Origin: JAISFI01 sp031552425 | GTDB taxonomy: Bacteria; Bacteroidota; Bacteroidia; Bacteroidales; Azobacteroidaceae | Assembly: GCA_031552425.1 (NCBI GenBank) | Contig: JAVBMM010000056.1 | Location: 1 to 5,549, forward strand | Direction: 5' to 3' | Length of the DNA stretch: 5,549 bases | Made by a program: the position numbers and the translations under genes | The notes under the pieces: model-generated | The model's database searches: none | What the model was told of the DNA's origin: nothing | What the model saw: only the letters and a program-made list of their open reading frames with translations | In this document: positions 1-5,549 of the stretch, in pieces | Position numbering within the stretch: position 1 is the stretch's first letter | Layout of the letters: every line of letters starts with the position of its first letter

Positions 1-81
1 GCACTGGATGATCAGGGAAAAACAAATGAACAAACGTATGATGTGCATGTAGGATATAAATATTATTACCTATTAGCGGGG
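1..81 (+). repeat. Direct repeat, copy A (matches 1807-1887)
   Basis: Bases 1-68 match 1807-1874 with one mismatch (position 36, G versus A). Over 1-81 there are five differences (36, 69, 75, 78, 81), all synonymous, so 27 residues are identical. Beyond base 81 similarity falls sharply. The repeat probably extends to the left of the window. It is part of a tandem gene duplication with an offset of 1806 bp. Confidence 0.95.
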
Positions 82-624
82 TATCCCGGTCGGGGAACTA
101 CTTCGACAGATGGAACTCCGGGACCTTTCATTTCTGCTCAATATGGTAAAGTATATTCATATTGTACTGCAAAGGCACAGGCGCAATATATTGATGGCTC
201 ATTTGAATTATGGTCTAGTGATGCTGAAATCAGATTTAATAGGATAGCGAATAGAGGAACATCTTCTAAAATGAATTCAGCGAGTATTACATGCCGAATA
301 GATACCTGGTTATTCCAAACAGAATATGATGTATCTCCGGCTAATATTACAGTTGCCAATTTTGATAAAGCCACTATCAATCAAATTATGGCTGAGACAG
401 TTGGACCGTATACTTCTAACCCAAATGGAGGATTTGCAATGTTGACAGGTGTGACAAATGGAAATCCTACGCCGACAAAGGTTGTTGTATATGATACAGA
501 AATGGATGGTGTAAAAAAACGAGCACTTTTAGTGATAGACAAAATGCAAGATTATGTGTATCCTACTTCAGCGACAACGTTGCAGAAAACTACATTCTGG
601 ATTAAATTGAAAGTACAAATTTAA
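1..624 (+). CDS. C-terminal part of a tandem-duplicated surface lipoprotein (5' end outside window)
   Basis: The frame is open from the first base and ends at TAA 622-624, giving 207 residues of a longer protein. The GTG at 43 is an internal valine codon, because the reading frame upstream of it already matches the paralogue. Residues 1-27 are identical to residues 337-363 of the lipoprotein at 799-2415 and correspond to the end of its third Ig-like region. The remaining ~180 residues align along the whole C-terminal domain at roughly 50% identity. Shared landmarks are GRGT, PGPF-SA, YSYC-AK, YIDG-FELW-SD, ANFD--TIN, NPTPTK, DKMQDYV and FWIK-KV. By analogy the full protein should be an outer-membrane lipoprotein of about 540 residues, probably a ligand- or glycan-binding protein, but the signal peptide is not visible here. 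I do not recognise the C-terminal domain. This copy is five residues longer than the paralogue over the shared part. That it is a real coding region is near certain; its function is inferred. Confidence 0.9.
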   Translation, partial: ALDDQGKTNEQTYDVHVGYKYYYLLAGYPGRGTTSTDGTPGPFISAQYGKVYSYCTAKAQAQYIDGSFELWSSDAEIRFNRIANRGTSSKMNSASITCRIDTWLFQTEYDVSPANITVANFDKATINQIMAETVGPYTSNPNGGFAMLTGVTNGNPTPTKVVVYDTEMDGVKKRALLVIDKMQDYVYPTSATTLQKTTFWIKLKVQI

Positions 625-625
625 A

Positions 626-693
626 GTGAATTTTAATCTAACTTAAACAACCACCTCCTTTTTGGGGTGGTTGTTTAAGTAACATAGAAAAAT
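626..693 (+). repeat. Duplicated 3' flank, copy A (split by a hairpin insert)
   Basis: Two blocks after the stop codon are identical to the flank of the second gene: GTGAATTTTAAT at 626-637 (equals 2417-2428) and the 20 bases at 674-693 (equal 2432-2451). In this copy 36 bases lie between the blocks and carry most of the 15-bp hairpin; in the other copy only three bases do. This shows that the duplicated unit included non-coding sequence. Confidence 0.85.
641..680 (+). terminator. Strong stem-loop after the first lipoprotein gene
   Basis: Bases 641-655 and 666-680 form a perfect 15-bp inverted repeat. It can be extended by a G-U pair (656/665) and a C-G pair (657/664), leaving a six-base loop of mostly T. 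It begins 16 bases after the stop at 624. No T-run follows the 3' arm (AACATAGAAAAAT comes next), so it is not a classic intrinsic terminator. It could still end transcription, or it could protect the 3' end of the mRNA. Confidence 0.7.
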
Positions 694-716
694 ATTGTAG
701 AAGGTCTTTATTATTG

Positions 717-745
717 TTTGGATGTGAGTTTTTCTTAGTAATTTG
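717..745 (+). promoter_or_regulatory. Possible Bacteroides-type promoter for the 799-2415 lipoprotein gene
   Basis: TTTG at 717-720 could serve as the -33 element and GTAATTTG at 738-745 as an imperfect -7 element. The Bacteroides consensus is TTTG, about 19-21 bases, then TAnnTTTG; here the TA is one base too close to TTTG. Transcription would start about 50 bases before the ATG. The location downstream of the hairpin is sensible, but the match is weak in AT-rich sequence. Confidence 0.22.
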
Positions 746-798
746 ATTGCAACCAATGGGGTTATTCATGTATTTAAAGCTCAATTAATTTATGTACC

Positions 799-2415
799 AT
801 GATGAAAAATAAGTTGATAATTCTAGGTAGTGCAGTTTGCTTGTTAATGGCAAGTTTTTTCTGCTCGTGCGAAGATGATGATGTAAAGGCTAAAGCGGTG
901 CCTGTAATAAATTTTCAAGTGGGAGATGATGCCCTGTTTGTTAATTTGAATGAGCTTAGGCATCCGATGATTGTCTGTGTGGTGAATTCGGAAACAGGAT
1001 TAAGGTCTGTTGATATGTTCATTGTTAAAGAAGATGAAAATGGTAATGAAATAGAAGAACGTTATTCAACACCTATAAACAAGTTCTATAATCCGGAAAT
1101 ATGTTCCATTCATGAAACCCCGTTTTATACGGATGAAATGAAGAAATTCAAGGTGGTAGCTACAGATAGGGCAGGCCAGGTTACGGTCGGTTATCTTCAA
1201 TTTGATATTTTACCGTTATTTGGTTTGCCGGAAATATACTTCTCCAGAGATGAAGCAGGAACTGATAGAATACAACCTCCTTATAGGTATGTAGAAGAAG
1301 CAACAATGGAGAATATATATGCACAAATTTCCAGTGAGGAAGATTTGAAATATGTGGTATTCTACCAATCTATCGGAAATCAGACTACCCGTATCAATGA
1401 TACAGTTTTCTTTGATCCAGGTGTCAAACAAGCAGCCGTGAATGTTTCTTATTGGGATAATGGCGAAGAATATGTATTTGCTAAAGGAACTACTGCATTA
1501 AGAGCAAGGGCCACAGCCGGCGAGTTGAAAAAGATGAGGGAAGCTTCTTTGACAATTGATTATAAATATTTAGTAGATCTTACATTGGATCAAAGCGCTG
1601 ATTATTTCAATGGCTTACCTTTGAATGGAACGGCAACCCTTTCCGGAACTATCACTGCTGAAAATGGTTTACAGTCGTGTACATATACTTTGATAAATAG
1701 ATGTGGAGGTACTATACAGGCGAATGCTCCGATATCAGTAAATCCTGATGGAACATTTACAGCAACGTTCACAGCGGTGAATGATTTGGGTTCTATAGTC
1801 CTTAAGGCACTGGATGATCAGGGAAAAACAAATGAACAAACATATGATGTGCATGTAGGATATAAATATTATTATCTATTGGCAGGCCATGCTGGTCGGG
1901 GAACTAATTCTAAAGATGCAGATCCTGGTCCTTTTGTTTCTGCGCCATTGGGTAAAACATATTCATACTGTTCTGCAAAAAATCAAACAAAATATATTGA
2001 TGGAGGTTTTGAATTATGGAATAGTGATGTTGATCTTCGGTTAAATAGTATTACTTTAGCAGCTACCAAGTTAAACTCTACTAATATTACATGTAAAACA
2101 AGCACTTGGTCATACCAAAAGGATGTTGTTTTCGGGCTATCAACAATTGCTTATGCCAATTTTGATCAAACAACTATCAATACAATGAAAGCTCAGACGA
2201 TTGTTAAATATCCTAATTTAAATGGAGAAGCATTGATGACAGGCATGACGACTGCTAATCCAACACCCACTAAAATTGTTATATATGATACCATGGTGGA
2301 TGATATCCCTAAAAGGGTTATTATAGCGGTAGATAAAATGCAAGATTATGTAGGTTCCGGAACAACGACGATACAGGATATTACATTTTGGATTAAGATG
2401 AAGGTAGAACTCTAA
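799..2415 (+). CDS. Putative surface-exposed multidomain lipoprotein with Ig-like regions (possible glycan-binding protein)
   Basis: This is a complete 538-residue protein. The N-terminus (Lys3, Lys5, then hydrophobic 6-21) is a lipoprotein signal peptide. Cys24 in FCSC is the likely lipidated residue, and it is followed by Glu-Asp-Asp-Asp, which fits the acidic surface-export signal known for Bacteroidota lipoproteins. ATG codons at 799 and 802 are adjacent and either could be the start; no Shine-Dalgarno is present, as is usual in this phylum. Three beta-rich, Ig-like regions can be inferred at about 33-138, 140-258 and 259-352; the first closes with FKVVATDRAGQ and the third with VLKALDDQGKTNEQTYDVHV. 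The C-terminal region, about 353-538, is the domain shared with the upstream paralogue and is not one I can name. No catalytic motif is visible, so a binding role is more likely than an enzymatic one. The layout resembles SusE/SusF-like or surface glycan-binding proteins of PULs, but that is inference. The gene ends at an intrinsic terminator and probably has its own promoter upstream. Confidence 0.9.
   Translation: MMKNKLIILGSAVCLLMASFFCSCEDDDVKAKAVPVINFQVGDDALFVNLNELRHPMIVCVVNSETGLRSVDMFIVKEDENGNEIEERYSTPINKFYNPEICSIHETPFYTDEMKKFKVVATDRAGQVTVGYLQFDILPLFGLPEIYFSRDEAGTDRIQPPYRYVEEATMENIYAQISSEEDLKYVVFYQSIGNQTTRINDTVFFDPGVKQAAVNVSYWDNGEEYVFAKGTTALRARATAGELKKMREASLTIDYKYLVDLTLDQSADYFNGLPLNGTATLSGTITAENGLQSCTYTLINRCGGTIQANAPISVNPDGTFTATFTAVNDLGSIVLKALDDQGKTNEQTYDVHVGYKYYYLLAGHAGRGTNSKDADPGPFVSAPLGKTYSYCSAKNQTKYIDGGFELWNSDVDLRLNSITLAATKLNSTNITCKTSTWSYQKDVVFGLSTIAYANFDQTTINTMKAQTIVKYPNLNGEALMTGMTTANPTPTKIVIYDTMVDDIPKRVIIAVDKMQDYVGSGTTTIQDITFWIKMKVEL
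1807..1887 (+). repeat. Direct repeat, copy B (matches 1-81)
   Basis: This is the second copy of the near-identical coding segment, covering residues 337-363 of the lipoprotein at the junction between the third Ig-like region and the C-terminal domain. Similarity to the first copy continues downstream at a lower level to the stop codon and slightly past it. Confidence 0.95.
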
Positions 2416-2416
2416 G

Positions 2417-2451
2417 GTGAATTTTAATTGTTTTAAGTAACATAGAAAAAT
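2417..2451 (+). repeat. Duplicated 3' flank, copy B
   Basis: This holds the same two blocks as 626-637 and 674-693, here three bases apart. The second block runs directly into the 5' arm of the terminator at 2446-2481, a hairpin absent from copy A. Confidence 0.85.
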
Positions 2452-2481
2452 GTGGTGGCAGAAATTGTCACCACATTTTTT
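2446..2481 (+). terminator. Rho-independent terminator after the complete lipoprotein gene
   Basis: Bases 2446-2457 pair perfectly with 2469-2480 (12 bp, with GTGGTG/CACCAC at its core). The stem can be extended inward by a G-U, a C-G and an A-T pair (2458-2460 with 2466-2468), leaving a five-base loop. The 3' arm runs into six T residues at 2476-2481. It starts 30 bases after the stop codon. The A-run at 2446-2450 on the 5' side makes it potentially bidirectional, but no gene faces it from the right. It separates the lipoprotein genes from the phosphoesterase/GH2 pair. Confidence 0.88.
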
Positions 2482-2525
2482 GATTATATCGATAAAGATT
2501 TATTTATAAAAACCTATAAATTAAT

Positions 2526-4001
2526 ATGAAAAATATACTGGTAGCATTGGGATTATTGCTCTGTTTGGGTATTTTCGCTAATAAAATTGTTTATCCCGGA
2601 GGATCTTGTCCTACCATTGTTAAATCGGGAAACAATATGGATATCTTATACGATAATTCTTCTATGCAAACAGTTGATTCTGTCATATTGGAAGGGCCAT
2701 TTAACAGGGTAGTATTGTCTAAATTTTCTGTAAATAAGGGAAAATATGAATACGATAACTATACACAAGCGCACACAAATAATAAGATTTCTGTCAACAT
2801 ACCTTCAAATATTCCTGAAGAATTATACAATTTGGTAATTAAATCAGGAAAAGAAACTTCAATATCTAAGAAATCAGTAAAGGTTGTAAAAGAATTTAGA
2901 AAAACACACCGTTTCATTCATATGTCTGACCCCCATATTTCAAGACAATGGGAAGGGACCCCGGAAAATGGATATGCAAAAGAACTTGAATTATTAGATC
3001 GGTTTATAGAAGTGGCTAATATTATTTCCCCCGATTTTATCATGGTTACAGGAGATTTAATTCATGACTATACTCGCATGAATGCTGATTCTGTAGGTTG
3101 GGGAGGATATTTATTAGATAGGAATGCCCCTCCATTGGCAGAAGAAAAATATAGAAATTATTTTGAAGGAACTCATGGACTTTCCGGTATATATGGATTT
3201 AATTCACCTACGTTTTCAACTACAGGAAATCATGATTTCTATGCAGTTGATAAAAATGATTCTAAAGGTAAATGTAACCAATGGAATAGCATTTTAGGAA
3301 AAAGAGTATATGGTTTTTCGTATGGAGATACTCGAATAATAGCATCAGATGATTTTTTAGGAGATTCCACTATTGATAAGCCACAAAATGCTTATATGTC
3401 AGGCCTGCAGGGGAAAATGATTGATGCTTTTTTAAAAGAAAATGGTTCCGGAAAATTGAGAATATGGGCAAAACATAGTCCTAAATTGATTGAAATAGAT
3501 ACAATGTTCATGGACAAAAATGATATTAACCTCATTATTAATGGACATAGTCATGTGCCGAAACAAGATTATATCGGAAAACGAAAGGTAGTGAGTATTC
3601 GTCCGGGAGCAGTGTGTAGAAGTGGAGAGGTCGCCCATTGGAAAAAAACATTAGGCTTTTTTCGTATTATTACAATAGACGGAGATACTTTTGAATATTC
3701 CGAACCACTCAGATTTTGTAAAGATCCGACTTTGCCATGTAAAGAATTGGATTTGAACCTTCAATTAAATTACAAAAAAACAAACGATGGAAGTTTTGAT
3801 TCAAATGAAGCTACTATCACAAACCGTTTTGGGATAGATCTCCCTTCATGTAAGGTGCGTTTTGTAATGCCTAAAGGAAAATATAAGGTTTCAGAAGGAA
3901 CTGTTTTTCAAACAATAGAATCAGGGAAATATTCAATAGTAGATGTGTGTGTAAATGTAAAAGCAGATAGTAAACAGAAAATTCAAATTTCTCATATATA
4001 A
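2526..4001 (+). CDS. Exported calcineurin-like metallophosphoesterase
   Basis: This 491-residue protein starts at ATG 2526 with a type I-like signal peptide (hydrophobic 4-17, plausible cleavage after Ala18), so it probably acts in the periplasm or outside the cell. The dinuclear-metal phosphoesterase signature is complete and in order: Asp135-x-His137 in HMSDPHIS, Gly176-Asp177 in VTGDLIHD, Gly234-Asn-His-Asp237 in TTGNHDF, His317 in AKHSPK and Gly340-His-Ser-His343 in INGHSH. In this family these residues bind two metal ions and hydrolyse phosphomono- or phosphodiesters; the substrate cannot be read from the sequence. Residues ~20-125 form a beta-rich N-terminal region, perhaps Ig/fibronectin-like as in secreted phosphatases. 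Residues ~405-491 look like a C-terminal beta-sandwich accessory domain. The gene follows an intrinsic terminator and is separated from the next gene by only 6 bp, so the two are probably co-transcribed. Pairing with a GH2 enzyme suggests a phosphate-decorated glycan or a glycosylated phosphodiester as target (inference). Confidence 0.93.
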   Translation: MKNILVALGLLLCLGIFANKIVYPGGSCPTIVKSGNNMDILYDNSSMQTVDSVILEGPFNRVVLSKFSVNKGKYEYDNYTQAHTNNKISVNIPSNIPEELYNLVIKSGKETSISKKSVKVVKEFRKTHRFIHMSDPHISRQWEGTPENGYAKELELLDRFIEVANIISPDFIMVTGDLIHDYTRMNADSVGWGGYLLDRNAPPLAEEKYRNYFEGTHGLSGIYGFNSPTFSTTGNHDFYAVDKNDSKGKCNQWNSILGKRVYGFSYGDTRIIASDDFLGDSTIDKPQNAYMSGLQGKMIDAFLKENGSGKLRIWAKHSPKLIEIDTMFMDKNDINLIINGHSHVPKQDYIGKRKVVSIRPGAVCRSGEVAHWKKTLGFFRIITIDGDTFEYSEPLRFCKDPTLPCKELDLNLQLNYKKTNDGSFDSNEATITNRFGIDLPSCKVRFVMPKGKYKVSEGTVFQTIESGKYSIVDVCVNVKADSKQKIQISHI

Positions 4002-4007
4002 AAGAAC

Positions 4008-5549
4008 ATGAAAAAGATATTTTTTGGTTTAATTTTTTCGTTTGTTTTTATTCCCTTTTTATTTCCTGTAGAAATACGGGAAATAGTTCCTGTTACATCA
4101 GATCATGATCTGAAATTGGAAGTTAAATTATCTGTGAAGAGTCCGGAAAAAATACAAATTTCAGGAAAAATTACCAAAGTAGGAACAGAAAAGCAGTTTT
4201 GGCAAGGAGTATTAGGAAATCTGTATTTGAAGAAAGATACGGTGATTGTTTTTGATATAAATCAATTAAATCCTGATTTATGGACTCCGGCAACACCATA
4301 CTTATATGATTTAGAAGTAAAGGTTGATAAACAAATAGTTCGAAAACGTATTGGTTTCAGGAAATTTGAAATGATCGGAGGACAATTTTTCTTGAATGGT
4401 AAACCTATATTTTTAAGAGGGAATGCCATTAATCCTCCGGGAAGGGGAATCCCAAAAGAATTAGAAGAAAGTAAAGAATTCGCCAGAGATTATGTGCGTT
4501 TTATGAAAAGTATCAACATAAACATCATTCGAACCTCGGATAATCAAAACTGGTTGGATGTTTGTGATGAAGAAGGAATGATGGTTTTTGGCGGACGCTA
4601 TACGGTTCCCAGGAACGGACATAAAGAGGAACCTCCAAAAGATTTTGAGAAATCGGTTGATACATATAAAAATATTGACTTAGGTCCGTTTACTCCACAT
4701 CCATCTGTTGTTATTTATGTTTTGTCTAACGAAATGCGTACACAAAAAGAAGCCGGTGAAAAGTATCGTAACTTCTTGAATAAGATGATGGATACACTGA
4801 AAAAATGGGATAATACTCGTTTGTACATTGGTAATGCAGGTTATGGACTAGGGCGATCGGGAGATATCTATGATGCTCACCGATACTGGGGATGGTATTA
4901 TAAAACATTTCTCACTTATCTTAATATGAGAGATATGAATATGTGGCAAAATGAAGGTAAAGAACAACCTATTACATTTTCAGAATGTGTAGGCAATTAT
5001 ACCGGAGTCGATGGTCGTTATAATATTTGTTCGGATACCAGGCAACCAAGTGCACAAAAGTGTTGGACTGGTCATATTCCTGATGATGAGCAAGCTGATG
5101 CTGCATTAAAATATCAAGCCTTTACATTAAAACAATCCAATGAACTATTCCGGAGATTAAGAAGTCAAAATCCTCGATTGGCAGGAATTATGCCTTTTAC
5201 TATTATTTTTTATAATTGGGATGGAATTAAATCTTTCGAAGAAATGAAACCCAAGCCGGCTACAGAAGAGTATAAATTAAGTTATCAACCTGTACTTTTG
5301 AGTTGGGAAAATTGGCAAACTAATGTTTATGCAGGAAAAAATATCTCCTTAACTGCTCATATTGTAAATGATGATGATTTTTGTAAAAATATTTCTGATA
5401 TTCGTCTGAAATGGCAACTGGGGAATGGAACAAGAACTATCGTTCAAAAAGATGTCCAATTTCCTGGTATTCCTTATTTTTCTACAGCAAAACAACAATT
5501 ATTATTACACATACCGGAAGATCTACCGACAGGATATTATGATATTAAA
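4008..5549 (+). CDS. Glycoside hydrolase family 2-type enzyme lacking the N-terminal sugar-binding domain (3' end outside window)
   Basis: The frame runs from ATG 4008 through the last base, 514 residues, without a stop. The start lies 6 bp after the phosphoesterase stop and is followed by Lys-Lys and a hydrophobic stretch (4-20), an export signal without an obvious cleavage site. Residues ~22-120 match the central Ig-like GH2 domain, ending in LWTPATPYLYDLEV and GFRKFE (116-121). The TIM barrel follows with FFLNGKPIFLRGN (127-139), a hallmark of GH2 enzymes, then NIIRTSDNQNWLDVCDEEGMM. VLSNEM places the likely acid/base at Glu242 and PITFSECVGN the likely nucleophile at Glu326. After ~430 an additional Ig-like region begins (LSWENWQTNVYAGKNISLTAHIVND), as in many Bacteroides GH2 proteins. 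The usual N-terminal jelly-roll domain of ~150-200 residues is absent. The family includes beta-galactosidases, beta-mannosidases and beta-glucuronidases; specificity cannot be assigned. The fold assignment is strong; the catalytic residue numbers are by motif position only. Confidence 0.9.
   Translation, partial: MKKIFFGLIFSFVFIPFLFPVEIREIVPVTSDHDLKLEVKLSVKSPEKIQISGKITKVGTEKQFWQGVLGNLYLKKDTVIVFDINQLNPDLWTPATPYLYDLEVKVDKQIVRKRIGFRKFEMIGGQFFLNGKPIFLRGNAINPPGRGIPKELEESKEFARDYVRFMKSININIIRTSDNQNWLDVCDEEGMMVFGGRYTVPRNGHKEEPPKDFEKSVDTYKNIDLGPFTPHPSVVIYVLSNEMRTQKEAGEKYRNFLNKMMDTLKKWDNTRLYIGNAGYGLGRSGDIYDAHRYWGWYYKTFLTYLNMRDMNMWQNEGKEQPITFSECVGNYTGVDGRYNICSDTRQPSAQKCWTGHIPDDEQADAALKYQAFTLKQSNELFRRLRSQNPRLAGIMPFTIIFYNWDGIKSFEEMKPKPATEEYKLSYQPVLLSWENWQTNVYAGKNISLTAHIVNDDDFCKNISDIRLKWQLGNGTRTIVQKDVQFPGIPYFSTAKQQLLLHIPEDLPTGYYDIK

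Noticed and set aside
138..380. Antisense open frame of 80 residues
   Set aside because: It lies fully inside the well-supported + strand lipoprotein frame and resembles no known protein.
43..624. A separate 193-residue gene starting at GTG 43
   Set aside because: The frame is open from base 1, and the codons before 43 match residues 337-350 of the paralogue, so 43 is internal.
1216..1431. Antisense open frame of 71 residues
   Set aside because: It is a shadow of the complete lipoprotein gene; there is no sign of a promoter or of a plausible product.
2479..2508. Possible promoter (TTTG 2479-2482, TATTTATA 2501-2508) for the phosphoesterase gene
   Set aside because: The -7 match to TAnnTTTG is poor, the spacing is slightly short and the -33 overlaps the terminator T-run; in such AT-rich sequence it cannot be told from chance.
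3432..3638. Antisense open frame of 68 residues
   Set aside because: It lies opposite the conserved phosphoesterase motifs; its reading is a by-product of that coding constraint.
4098..4113. Perfect 16-bp palindrome centred on GATCATGATC
   Set aside because: It lies within the GH2 coding region and encodes the ordinary residues SDHDL; it is far from any promoter, so chance is the simpler explanation.
4726..4908. Antisense open frame of 60 residues
   Set aside because: It lies opposite the GH2 catalytic barrel, with no independent support.

Overview
The window looks like a fragment of a Bacteroidota chromosome, most likely a gut-type Bacteroides or close relative. The evidence is low G+C, coding density entirely on the + strand, starts without Shine-Dalgarno sequences, a lipoprotein signal followed by an acidic run (Cys-Glu-Asp-Asp-Asp), and gene content typical of a polysaccharide utilisation locus (PUL). 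No SusC/SusD pair, sulfatase or regulator lies inside the window, so the PUL reading is an inference from the lipoproteins and the glycosidase. The species cannot be fixed from what is visible.

Layout. Positions 1-624 hold the 3' end of a gene whose start lies outside the window. Positions 799-2415 hold a complete 538-residue lipoprotein gene whose C-terminal third is a clear paralogue of the first product. The two are tandem copies: they share 27 identical residues at the left window edge, encoded by nearly identical DNA, then fall to roughly half identity in a C-terminal domain I do not recognise. Short sequence blocks after both stop codons also match, but each copy ends in a different hairpin (about 641-680 and 2446-2481).

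After the second hairpin, a good intrinsic terminator, come two genes 6 bp apart that look like one transcription unit. Gene 2526-4001 is an exported calcineurin-like metallophosphoesterase with all its metal-binding motifs, flanked by beta-rich N- and C-terminal regions. Gene 4008 to beyond 5549 is a glycoside hydrolase family 2 (GH2)-type enzyme with candidate catalytic glutamates. It appears to lack the usual N-terminal sugar-binding domain and runs off the right edge.

Working model (inference): the tandem lipoproteins are displayed at the cell surface and bind a glycan or other ligand, while the exported phosphoesterase and GH2 enzyme remove a phosphate-containing group and a sugar from the same substrate. 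There is no CRISPR array, tRNA, rRNA, insertion sequence or phage gene in the window, and no gene-free stretch longer than 174 bases.
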